Assembly (NCBI RefSeq): GCF_000695795.1 | Contig: NZ_JNCA01000006.1 | Location: 186,001 to 250,000 of the forward strand | Length of the DNA stretch: 64,000 nt | Origin: Flavobacterium seoulense | Lineage (GTDB): Bacteria > Bacteroidota > Bacteroidia > Flavobacteriales > Flavobacteriaceae | Direction: 5' to 3' | Shown: positions 26,857 through 33,704 of the stretch, piece by piece | Layout of the letters: each line of letters starts with the position of its first letter | Numbering within the stretch: position 1 is the first letter of the stretch | Translations under genes and position numbers: made by a program | The notes under the pieces: model-generated | What the model was told of the DNA's origin: nothing | Database searches by the model: none | What the model saw: only the letters and a program-made list of their open reading frames with translations

Positions 26857-26890
26857 TAGAAACTAACACAATAACTATAATATAAAAACA

Positions 26891-27673
26891 ATGAATTTAT
26901 TTGATTTAACAGGGAAAACAGCCCTTATTACCGGTGGTGTTCATGGATTAGGAATGGCAATGGCCAAAGGATTAGGTTATGCAGGAGCTAAAATTGTAGT
27001 AAATGATCTTTCTCAGGAAAACTTAGATAAAGCAATTGCCGAATACAAGTCAGAAGGATTAGAAGCATATGGTTATCTATTTGATGTGACTGATGAAGCG
27101 GCTGTAATTGCTGCAATCAAAAAAATTGAAGTAGAAGTAGGAGCAATTGATATCTTAATCAATAATGCAGGGATAATTAAAAGAACTCCTATGATCGAAA
27201 TGGAAGTAAAAGATTTTGCTGCAGTAATAAATGTTGATTTGATAAGTCCTTTCATTGTTTCTAAAAATGTTGCCAAAGGAATGATCGAGCGTGGCGGTGG
27301 TAAAATCATTAATATCTGTTCGATGATGAGCGAATTAGGTCGTGATTCTGTAAGTGCTTATGCTGCTGCAAAAGGAGGCTTGAAAATGCTTACTAAAAAC
27401 ATGGCTACCGAATTGGCTAAATTTAATATTCAGATAAATGGTATTGGTCCGGGTTATTTTGCAACTAGTCAAACGGCTCCAATTAGAGTCGATGGACATC
27501 CTTTTAATGAATTTATTATTAGCAGAACACCTGCAAATCGTTGGGGAGACCCTGATGATTTACAAGGTGCGGCTATCTTTTTATCTTCTAAAGCAAGTGA
27601 TTTTGTAAACGGACATATTCTTTATGTAGATGGCGGAATTTTGGCTACCATTGGTAAACCATCTAATGAGTAA
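26891..27673 (+). CDS. KduD-like SDR oxidoreductase (keto-deoxyuronate/gluconate dehydrogenase)
   Basis: The protein has 260 residues and is a classical short-chain dehydrogenase: the cofactor loop GGVHGLGMAMA (about residues 16-26), NNAGI (about residue 90), and the catalytic Ser/Tyr157/Lys161 in SAYAAAK. The pattern NNAGIIKRTPMIEM and the C-terminal FVNGHILYVDGGILA are like gluconate 5-dehydrogenase / 2-dehydro-3-deoxy-gluconate dehydrogenase KduD. In this context it would reduce the diketo-deoxyuronate released by GH88 to 2-keto-3-deoxygluconate. No KDG kinase or aldolase is in the window. Confidence 0.85.
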   Translation: MNLFDLTGKTALITGGVHGLGMAMAKGLGYAGAKIVVNDLSQENLDKAIAEYKSEGLEAYGYLFDVTDEAAVIAAIKKIEVEVGAIDILINNAGIIKRTPMIEMEVKDFAAVINVDLISPFIVSKNVAKGMIERGGGKIINICSMMSELGRDSVSAYAAAKGGLKMLTKNMATELAKFNIQINGIGPGYFATSQTAPIRVDGHPFNEFIISRTPANRWGDPDDLQGAAIFLSSKASDFVNGHILYVDGGILATIGKPSNE

Positions 27674-27700
27674 TTTTTTAAAAACTTTAAAATACTAAGA

Positions 27701-28216
27701 ATGAATTTCGATACAGCTGAGGTAATTGATAAAAAAGTAATTTTCGAACAGATTGAAACAGCATTAAAAAAAGAAAATTTTACAGTTGTTAATAAAGATG
27801 AAACCCGTCCCTGGGGAGGTTTTTTTGTAATTGATGAGGATCAGGCAGCTGTTTTTGCGGCAAAGTTCTTTCCGCATCTAAAAATGGATGCTATAAAAAT
27901 TACCAATAAACTAAGTCCTAAGATTTTAGTGGTTGCACCTCAAAAACGTTTGTCCTGGCAGTATCATTTTCGCAGAGCAGAAATCTGGAAAATTCTGACT
28001 GGAATTGTGGGGGTGAAAACCAGTACTACCGATGAAGAAGGGGAAATTCAACAGCTAACTCCGGGAACTTTTATCCAAATGGATAAAGGCGAACGCCATA
28101 GGTTGATTGGATTAGATTCCTGGGGGATAATAGCTGAAATTTGGCAACATACCGACCCTGAAAATCCTTCTGACGAAGATGATATTGTACGTCTTCAGGA
28201 TGATTTTGGAAGATAA
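27701..28216 (+). CDS. Cupin protein, mannose-6-phosphate-isomerase type II-like
   Basis: The protein has 171 residues. The C-terminal half is a cupin with WQYHFRRAEIWKILTG (His, Arg, Glu, Trp pattern of type II phosphomannose isomerase domains) and GTFIQMDKGERHRLIG with the second metal His. The N-terminal ~75 residues include RPWGGFFV, also usual in this family. It is cytosolic, with no signal. It follows KduD by 27 bp and ends the PUL operon; the canonical KduI isomerase is absent, so a role in keto-uronate isomerisation is possible but unproven. Homologues are often labelled phosphoheptose isomerase without support. Confidence 0.7.
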   Translation: MNFDTAEVIDKKVIFEQIETALKKENFTVVNKDETRPWGGFFVIDEDQAAVFAAKFFPHLKMDAIKITNKLSPKILVVAPQKRLSWQYHFRRAEIWKILTGIVGVKTSTTDEEGEIQQLTPGTFIQMDKGERHRLIGLDSWGIIAEIWQHTDPENPSDEDDIVRLQDDFGR

Positions 28217-28217
28217 T

Positions 28218-28248
28218 AAAAAAAGCGAGTTTTAAACTCGCTTTTTTT
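28218..28248 (+). terminator. Terminator at the end of the PUL
   Basis: AAAAAAGCGAGTTT and AAACTCGCTTTTTTT form a perfect stem with an A/T tract on each side, beginning directly after the cupin stop codon. Confidence 0.9.
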
Positions 28249-28304
28249 ATTATTAAAAACAATGATAATCTTGAATGTCGAAATAATGTCGGAATTTTGA
28301 AAAT

Positions 28305-28335
28305 GAAAAACCCTTGTTTTGTATTGATAACAAGG
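28305..28335 (-). terminator. Terminator for the tRNA-Leu transcript
   Basis: Read on the minus strand, CCTTGTT and AACAAGG arms are followed by GTTTTT. It lies about 20 bases beyond the 3' end of tRNA-Leu and fits a short rho-independent terminator. Confidence 0.5.
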
Positions 28336-28355
28336 ATTTAACACTTTTTTAAGAG

Positions 28356-28438
28356 TGACCACGGTGGGATTTGAACCCACACGCCCTTGCGAGCACCACC
28401 CCCTCAAGATGGCGAGTCTACCGTTTCTCCACGTGGCC
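28356..28438 (-). tRNA. tRNA-Leu (anticodon GAG)
   Basis: On the minus strand the acceptor arm GGCCACG pairs with CGTGGTC, with discriminator A. The anticodon stem CCATC/GGTGG encloses loop TTGAGGG, giving anticodon GAG (reads CUU/CUC). A long variable arm (TGCTCGCAAGGGCG region), as in class II tRNAs, and TTCAAAT in the T loop are present. Length is 83 nt; CCA is not encoded. Confidence 0.93.
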
Positions 28439-28440
28439 TA

Positions 28441-28478
28441 AAAATAAAAAAGGTTAAGTAAAAATTACTTAACCTTTT
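28441..28478 (-). terminator. Terminator between the tRNA-Lys and tRNA-Leu genes
   Basis: AAAAGGTTAAGTAA and TTACTTAACCTTTT are perfect 14-base arms around three bases. Read leftward, a T-rich run follows the stem. It lies directly behind the left tRNA-Lys and just before tRNA-Leu, so it may separate or attenuate the leftward transcript. Confidence 0.7.
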
Positions 28479-28479
28479 G

Positions 28480-28552
28480 TGACCCGACTGGGGCTCGAAC
28501 CCAGGACCCCATCATTAAAAGTGATGTGCTCTACCAACTGAGCTATCGAGTC
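28480..28552 (-). tRNA. tRNA-Lys (anticodon TTT), copy 1
   Basis: Acceptor GACTCGA pairs with TCGGGTC. Anticodon loop CTTTTAA in stem CATCA/TGATG gives TTT. T loop TTCGAGC and D arm AGCTCAGTTGGTAGAGC are canonical. Length is 73 nt. It is identical to the copy 112 bp to the right. Confidence 0.95.
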
Positions 28553-28591
28553 ATTGCATCAGAGAACGTTTTTTTCAAGTGAGTCACTTTG

Positions 28592-28664
28592 TGACCCGAC
28601 TGGGGCTCGAACCCAGGACCCCATCATTAAAAGTGATGTGCTCTACCAACTGAGCTATCGAGTC
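28592..28664 (-). tRNA. tRNA-Lys (anticodon TTT), copy 2
   Basis: This 73-nt gene has the same sequence as the copy at 28480-28552, including anticodon TTT. It is the promoter-proximal gene of the leftward tRNA unit, 25 bases from a consensus -7 box. Confidence 0.95.
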
Positions 28665-28689
28665 TTGCATCGTTCCCTGATTGCGGGTG

Positions 28690-28721
28690 CAAATATAAGG
28701 CGTTTTTTTTATTATTTCCAA
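28690..28721 (-). promoter_or_regulatory. Consensus promoter of the tRNA unit
   Basis: On the minus strand TTG (28721-28719) is followed after 21 bases by TATATTTG (28697-28690), a full match to the flavobacterial TTG/TAnnTTTG promoter. Transcription would start shortly before tRNA-Lys copy 2. Confidence 0.75.
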
Positions 28722-28791
28722 GCTATTTTATTATAAATTTGTCTTTTTTTAATAATAAATTTTAACACCTTAGTTTATAGGGTTTTATTCT

Positions 28792-29310
28792 ATGAAGAAA
28801 ATTGTACTGTTAGGTTATATGGGTTGCGGAAAGTCAACTATTGCCAAAGAATTATCTAAAAAACTTGAAATTCCTTTTATTGATTTGGATGAATTTATCG
28901 AAAAAAAGGTAAAAATGACCATCAAAACCATATTTGCTGATAAAGGAGAAATCTATTTTAGAAAATTAGAACACGAATGTTTCGTAGAATTGTTGAATTT
29001 TCCTGAAGCTATTATTATTGGATTAGGAGGAGGAACTCCTTGTTATGCCAATAACCATGAATTATTAAAAGGTGATAATGTGTTATCTATTTATTTAAAA
29101 GCATCAATAGATACACTTGTAGAGAGATTGTCTTTAAATAAGAGCAATAGACCCCTTATCGCAAACAAAAATGATGATGAGATGAAAGAGTTTATTGCTA
29201 CCCATTTATTTGAAAGAAGTTTTTATTACAATCAGGCGCAGCATAGCGTTGCTGTAGATCAAAGAACAATCGAAGAGACTGTAGAAGATATTCTGAAAAT
29301 TTTAGCTTAA
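28792..29310 (+). CDS. aroK: Shikimate kinase
   Basis: The protein has 172 residues, the normal size. The P-loop GYMGCGKST (residues 8-16), the shikimate-binding DLDEFIE, the GLGGGTPC stretch and the lid region RLSLNKSNRPLI are all present. It phosphorylates shikimate at O3 in aromatic amino acid synthesis, in the cytosol. A TAAATTTG box at 28734-28741 may be its -7 element. Its end overlaps the convergent phosphoribosyltransferase gene by 9 bp. Confidence 0.93.
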   Translation: MKKIVLLGYMGCGKSTIAKELSKKLEIPFIDLDEFIEKKVKMTIKTIFADKGEIYFRKLEHECFVELLNFPEAIIIGLGGGTPCYANNHELLKGDNVLSIYLKASIDTLVERLSLNKSNRPLIANKNDDEMKEFIATHLFERSFYYNQAQHSVAVDQRTIEETVEDILKILA

Positions 29311-29799
29311 CCAGGCGTAGCTATTGTCTTCGTCAAATTCTACTCCTACATGTTCCAGTAAAGATGTAGAAAGTGAAATTCCTTTGAAATCGGCTTTTAC
29401 AGGATATTTTTTATGATTACGGTCTACTAAAACGGCTGTTTTGAATTTTTTCAAAGGCACATCCAAAAAATGCTTCACTGCATAAATTAAGGTTGTGCCT
29501 GAATTTAAAACATCATCTATAAGGATTAAGCCTTTATTAGCATACTCTTCGGCAGGAATAGAGGTTTCTATTTTAAGTTTAGGATTTTGTTTATCCATTT
29601 TAACTTCGCACAAAATCACTTTCAGATTAGAAATGGTTTTTAGTTCCTGAGCAATTTTTTCGGCAAATACGTAGCCTTTACTAGCAATTCCGGCAAGTAC
29701 TACTTCTTCTTCGTCTATAAAGGTTTCGTAGATTTGGTAAGCAATACGCTTTGTTTTATGTTTGATTTCCTGATCTGTTAGAATGATATTTTTGCTCAT
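29302..29799 (-). CDS. Phosphoribosyltransferase (PyrR-like)
   Basis: The protein has 165 residues. The PRPP-binding loop LILIDDVLNSGTTL (about residues 91-104) defines a type I phosphoribosyltransferase. The later VLVDRNHKKYPVKADFKG resembles the LVDRGHRELPIRPDFVG region of PyrR, which has uracil phosphoribosyltransferase activity and can regulate pyrimidine genes. No attenuator is visible nearby, so a purely enzymatic salvage role is more likely. Its upstream region is an AT-rich inverted repeat shared with the S4 gene end. Confidence 0.82.
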   Translation of the reverse strand: MSKNIILTDQEIKHKTKRIAYQIYETFIDEEEVVLAGIASKGYVFAEKIAQELKTISNLKVILCEVKMDKQNPKLKIETSIPAEEYANKGLILIDDVLNSGTTLIYAVKHFLDVPLKKFKTAVLVDRNHKKYPVKADFKGISLSTSLLEHVGVEFDEDNSYAWLS

Positions 29800-29826
29800 A
29801 AGTTTGTTTTTTTGCTAATATAACTA

Positions 29827-29950
29827 ATTTAAATTCCAATAAGAAAATCCCAAATTCCAAAATTTCAGGATAAAAAATCAAAGTTGAATCTATGTTTCTA
29901 AAGTTAGAATTTGTAATTTTTTAAAAATTGGAATTTAAATCATCTTCTTC
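29827..29950. repeat. AT-rich 124-bp segment bounded by 14-bp inverted repeats
   Basis: ATTTAAATTCCAAT at 29827-29840 is matched exactly by its complement at 29937-29950. The interior contains further AAATTCC/CCAAATTCC units. The right arm lies within the last codons of the S4-protein gene. Such AATTCCAA-rich blocks look like dispersed low-complexity repeats; only one copy is in this window. Confidence 0.45.
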
Positions 29951-30325
29951 GTCTTCGTGGATTTCATTTCCATAATCATCAATGTCTCTTCTGTCTTTTT
30001 TAGTTGGTCGTCCAGTCCCGCTTTTTCGATAATGCTCTTTCGATAATTTTAGTAATTCTAAATGCTGATAAACTTCGGCCGGAGTATCATTTCTTCTATA
30101 AATATCAACTAATTTGGCACCCACACGATTCTCGGGAATGTCTAAAACGGTGATAATTTGAGTAATTTGGTCTTTTCTAAAAGTAATTTTATCGGTAGGA
30201 AAAACTTCTTTGGATGGTTTGGCAACTACGCCATTTACCGTGATATGATTTTTTTTACAGGCTTCGGTTACCATATTACGAGTCTTGTAATATCGAACAC
30301 ACCATAAATATTTATCTATTCGCAT
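29921..30325 (-). CDS. S4-domain RNA-binding protein (Hsp15-like)
   Basis: The protein has 134 residues from ATG 30325. The frame continues upstream to 30370, but MRIDKYLWCVRYYKTR is the standard start of Hsp15/RlmB-type S4 proteins, so the shorter start is preferred. The S4 fold covers residues 1-65, with VTEACKKNHITVNGVV as the RNA-contact loop. The tail is charged, with GTGRPTKKDRRDID and an acidic end. Hsp15 homologues rescue stalled 50S subunits carrying nascent peptide. The final residues (LNSNF) are encoded by the arm of an inverted repeat. Confidence 0.85.
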   Translation of the reverse strand: MRIDKYLWCVRYYKTRNMVTEACKKNHITVNGVVAKPSKEVFPTDKITFRKDQITQIITVLDIPENRVGAKLVDIYRRNDTPAEVYQHLELLKLSKEHYRKSGTGRPTKKDRRDIDDYGNEIHEDEEDDLNSNF

Positions 30326-30403
30326 AAAATTTATAAAATCGGAGTTAAATAGTTTACAAAAATAAATCAATATTGTATCTTGCGCACTTAAAATTCAGCT
30401 ATA

Positions 30404-31363
30404 ATGAACAAATTTAAGTATTATTTTATTTTAATAATTGCAAGTGTCTTTTTATTTTCATGTTCGAAAGACGATAACTCTATTGAGCAAGTACCTCTTA
30501 GAGATTATGGAGAACAATTTAAAGCAGATAACGATAGTATTGAAAAATATTTAAATACTCATTATATTGAAGAGATAGTTAATGCGCCTGGAGAAATAAG
30601 AGATCAGGATGTTAAGTTGACTAAAATTCCTGAAGGAGGAACTCAGGTATCTATAATGTCACTTTTAAATAGGCCTATTTTTCCAAAACTATTAAAAAAG
30701 ACTGTTTCGCTACACGATATTACATATGAAGTTTATTATTTGGTTTTAAGGGAGGGAATTGGACAAAGACCAACTAATACCGATGGAGTATTTGCTGCAT
30801 ATAAAGGAATGTTATTCGATGGTACTGTTTTTGATCAATCTACTAATCCTCAAGGATTATATAATTTAGATGGTATAACACAATCACCAGGAATCCCGGT
30901 TATTAGAGGTTGGGCTGAAGTTTTTCCTGAATTTAGAACAGGAAAATACGATGAATCAGGTTTAGGAGACGGAACTTTAGTTTATACTGATTTCGGAGCT
31001 GGAGTAATGTTTTTACCATCAGGTTTAGCTTATTACTCAGGTAGTGGTGCTATCCCGGCATATACCCCGATATTATTTAATATTAAATTATATGAACTAA
31101 AACGATTTGATCATGATAATGATGGTATTCCAGATTATCTTGAAGATATTGATGGAGATAATTATCTAAGAGTTACAGATGATACTGATGGGGATGGAAT
31201 TCCTGATTATTTAGATATTGATGATGATGGGGATGGATTTACTACAAGATCAGAAATAACCATAAATGGTGTTCTTACACCTTTTGAATCAATTCCTGAT
31301 TGTAGTGGAAATACAACTGATACAAACAGAAAAAGAAAACACTTAGATAAAAATTGTCATTAG
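30404..31363 (+). CDS. FKBP-type peptidyl-prolyl isomerase lipoprotein with Asp-rich calcium-binding tail
   Basis: The protein has 319 residues with a lipobox FLFSCSK. Residues ~105-235 are an FKBP-like domain (YYLVLREGIG, AAYKGMLFDGTVFDQS, VIRGWAEVFPEFRTG, GLAYYSGSGAIPAYTPILFNIKLYEL). Then a thrombospondin type 3-like stretch follows (DHDNDGIPDYLEDIDGDN, DTDGDGIPDYLDIDDDGDG), which probably binds calcium. It resembles gliding-motility-associated PPIases in domain content, and helps fold exported proteins in the periplasm or at the outer membrane. A bidirectional terminator follows. Confidence 0.85.
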   Translation: MNKFKYYFILIIASVFLFSCSKDDNSIEQVPLRDYGEQFKADNDSIEKYLNTHYIEEIVNAPGEIRDQDVKLTKIPEGGTQVSIMSLLNRPIFPKLLKKTVSLHDITYEVYYLVLREGIGQRPTNTDGVFAAYKGMLFDGTVFDQSTNPQGLYNLDGITQSPGIPVIRGWAEVFPEFRTGKYDESGLGDGTLVYTDFGAGVMFLPSGLAYYSGSGAIPAYTPILFNIKLYELKRFDHDNDGIPDYLEDIDGDNYLRVTDDTDGDGIPDYLDIDDDGDGFTTRSEITINGVLTPFESIPDCSGNTTDTNRKRKHLDKNCH

Positions 31364-31386
31364 AAAATAAGTGTCATAAAAAATAG

Positions 31387-31423
31387 AAAATCCCGTCTCG
31401 TTTTAGAACAAGACGGGATTTTT
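31387..31423. terminator. Bidirectional terminator
   Basis: AAAATCCCGTCT and AGACGGGATTTTT arms flank a TTTTAGAA-type loop. It lies between the convergent FKBP lipoprotein and carboxylesterase genes and can serve both. Confidence 0.9.
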
Positions 31424-31450
31424 AGTATAATAATGTTGTTTTCGAAAAAA

Positions 31451-32098
31451 TTAATGTTGTATCAGCCAGTTTTTAAAATCACTAAACTCTTGTGGGGAAA
31501 CTCCGTGACCAATAGGATATTCATTGTAAACGGATTCTACAGATAGACTATTTAAAAAAGGCTTGGTTTTTCGAGCCCATTCTATTGGGATTACCTGATC
31601 TACTGTTCCATGAGCTGCAAATACTTTTAGATTTGAAAAATCATTATTCTTATAATTTTCTTCAAATATAGGTTCGCTAACATAACCGCTTAAAGCAATT
31701 ACTTTTTGAACTTTTTCAGGATGCGAAAGTGCAATAGCATAACTCAAAATAGCGCCTTGGCTAAAACCTAAAAGACTTACATTGTTTTTATCAATTGGAT
31801 AATTGGCAATCAATTCTTCGATAAATTTTGCAATTAAATCGCGAGATAATTTGGCTTGCTCGTGGTCAGAAAATTTATTTTCGTTGGCGTCAAAATTAAT
31901 AGCATACCAGGCATAGCTTCCGTATTGTAAGTCATAAGGAGCGCGTGCTGATATTACATAATATTCTTCAGGTAATTCAGACGCAAAGGAGAATAAATCG
32001 GCTTCGTTGCTTCCGTAACCGTGTAATAAAAGTAATAAAGGATTCTTGTCTAATTTTATTTTTGGTTCTCTAATGAGAAATTCGAGAGATAAATTCAT
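31451..32098 (-). CDS. Phospholipase/carboxylesterase-type alpha/beta hydrolase
   Basis: The protein has 215 residues. It has LLLLHGYGSNEADLF (oxyanion region), the nucleophile elbow GFSQGAIL, an Asp in AAHGTVDQVIP and a His in YPIGHGVSP, which complete a catalytic triad. The family (PF02230) hydrolyses short-chain esters or lysophospholipids in the cytosol. It is the last gene of a leftward operon, 8 bp after the small membrane protein. Substrate unknown. Confidence 0.85.
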   Translation of the reverse strand: MNLSLEFLIREPKIKLDKNPLLLLLHGYGSNEADLFSFASELPEEYYVISARAPYDLQYGSYAWYAINFDANENKFSDHEQAKLSRDLIAKFIEELIANYPIDKNNVSLLGFSQGAILSYAIALSHPEKVQKVIALSGYVSEPIFEENYKNNDFSNLKVFAAHGTVDQVIPIEWARKTKPFLNSLSVESVYNEYPIGHGVSPQEFSDFKNWLIQH

Positions 32099-32106
32099 TT
32101 TTTAAA

Positions 32107-32427
32107 TTAAACGTTTTTAAATATTTTTTGAAATTGTTCTCCTAAAAGAGGAATAGGTTTCATTTGTCCTTGTAAAGCTCCCAGAAATCCGTATATCCAA
32201 AGGATAAAATAAAAGATGTAAAAAGCCGAAGAAATAGTCCAGCTATCAAAATATCCGATAAAATATCCAATTAAAAAGAACGATAAAAAGATACCTAATG
32301 TTTGACGGATATGGAATGAAGCAAAAGGGTATTTCTTATCATTGTTCATAAAAAGAGCTATTACTGCTCCTATAATGGTAAAATAACTAATAATAGCTAT
32401 GTTTTTACTTTCTTTATCTGGATTCAT
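32107..32427 (-). CDS. Small DUF4870-like membrane protein
   Basis: The protein has 106 residues with three or four hydrophobic segments: IAIISYFTIIGAVIALFM, TLGIFLSFFLIGYFIG and FYIFYFILWIYGFLGALQG. FASFHIRQTLGIFL is the pattern of DUF4870/Tic20-like proteins sometimes labelled import components. No function can be assigned. It is embedded between the dihydroorotase homologue and the esterase with 8-9 bp gaps, so it is co-transcribed. Confidence 0.7.
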   Translation of the reverse strand: MNPDKESKNIAIISYFTIIGAVIALFMNNDKKYPFASFHIRQTLGIFLSFFLIGYFIGYFDSWTISSAFYIFYFILWIYGFLGALQGQMKPIPLLGEQFQKIFKNV

Positions 32428-32436
32428 AGTGTTCTA

Positions 32437-33690
32437 TTAGCTTAAAATTAATTGACTTTGGTTTACAATTCCATAGGCTTTTCCTTTGGTTTCCATTCCT
32501 AAAAAAGCAGCGTTTTTTGATTTGGATAAAATAGCTTCCTTGGTAAAAGTATCTTCACCTTCAGGATTAAATAAGCTAATATTCGCTTTTATTCCTTCTT
32601 TTATTGGAGTGTTTTCGATTCCAAATACTGTTTTACCAGCAGTTAATTTTTCGATTACTTTTTCTAATGGTAGTACTTTAGTTAAAGATTTAAAAGCGCT
32701 TTCTAAACCAATAGTACCATTTTTAGCCATATCAAATTCCATTTTCTTGTGTTCAATATCAATAGGATTATGGTCAGAAGTTATCATATCGATAGTGTTG
32801 TCCAGAATTCCGGCTAGTAAAGCTTGTCTGTCTTCCTCTGTTCTTAGTGGCGGAGTAACTTTGTAACGAGTGTCAAAATTATCCAGTTTTTCATCAGTCA
32901 TCGTTAAATGATGAACTGTTACACTACAGCTTACGTTTAATCCTTTGGCTTTAGCTTCTTTTATTAAAGCAACTGATTTTGCTGTAGAAATTGTCGGAAT
33001 ATGTAATTTTCCGCCTGTATATTCGAGTAAAAATAAATTGCGGGCTACTTGTAATTCTTCAGCAAGATTAGGAATTCCTTTCAGTCCTAAACGTGTAGAA
33101 ACAATTCCTTCGTTGACAACTCCATGTCCTTTAATATTGGAATCCTGAGAATAAGCAATCACTAATCCGTTAAAATCCTGAGTGTATTGCAGGGCAATTT
33201 TTAGCAAATTGGCATTTTCGAAACTTTTATTGTAATCACCAAAAGCAATCGCTCCGGCTTGTTGCATATCGTATAATTCAGCCATATCTTTTCCTTCGGC
33301 ATTTTTAGTTAATGAACCAATAGGATAAAGTGTTGTAGCATGATTTAAAGCTTTAGTTTTTACAAAATTAATTTGCGACTGATTATCGATTACAGGTAAA
33401 GAATTAGGCTGCAAAGCAATTCCGGTAAAACCACTTTTTGCAGCAACATTTAATCCATTTGCAATAGTTTCGCGGTCTTCAAAACCAGGTTCGCCAAGAG
33501 AAACGCTACTGTCAAACCAGCCTTGGGAAACATGAAGATTATCTAATTTTAATTCTTCGGCATCGTTAGTATTAGCTAAATCAGTTCCAATTTTTTCAAT
33601 TAATCCATCTACAATTAAAATATCTACCGTTTGATTATTAAAAGAACTTTGAGGGTCGATAATTTTGGCGTTTCGGATAATTAGTTTCAT
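32437..33690 (-). CDS. Dihydroorotase homologue with degenerate metal site
   Basis: The protein has 417 residues from ATG 33690. A longer frame begins at 33777, but MKLIIRNAKIIDPQ is the normal amidohydrolase start and lies 14 bp after the BatA stop. Overall length and order match dihydroorotase, but the metal-binding DxHVHLREPG is here D60-S-S-V-S-L-G-E-P-G, so both His are Ser and the substrate Arg is Gly. The usual HAED region reads IAYSQDSN, and the carbamylated Lys motif is not evident. VHHLTM and TSDHNP are kept. Annotation as PyrC would be routine, but it is probably non-catalytic or altered, like the pseudo-dihydroorotases that scaffold aspartate transcarbamoylase. Confidence 0.8.
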   Translation of the reverse strand: MKLIIRNAKIIDPQSSFNNQTVDILIVDGLIEKIGTDLANTNDAEELKLDNLHVSQGWFDSSVSLGEPGFEDRETIANGLNVAAKSGFTGIALQPNSLPVIDNQSQINFVKTKALNHATTLYPIGSLTKNAEGKDMAELYDMQQAGAIAFGDYNKSFENANLLKIALQYTQDFNGLVIAYSQDSNIKGHGVVNEGIVSTRLGLKGIPNLAEELQVARNLFLLEYTGGKLHIPTISTAKSVALIKEAKAKGLNVSCSVTVHHLTMTDEKLDNFDTRYKVTPPLRTEEDRQALLAGILDNTIDMITSDHNPIDIEHKKMEFDMAKNGTIGLESAFKSLTKVLPLEKVIEKLTAGKTVFGIENTPIKEGIKANISLFNPEGEDTFTKEAILSKSKNAAFLGMETKGKAYGIVNQSQLILS

Positions 33691-33704
33691 ATATAGAGAA
33701 TATT

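Noticed and set aside
28195..28736. Open frames of 60-70 codons on both strands across 28195-28407 and 28554-28736
   Set aside because: They run through tRNA-Leu and tRNA-Lys genes and terminator stems; no protein pattern and no ribosome-binding context.
32486..32866. 126-codon frame antisense to the dihydroorotase homologue
   Set aside because: Mirror of a real gene; composition typical of an antisense frame and no family features.
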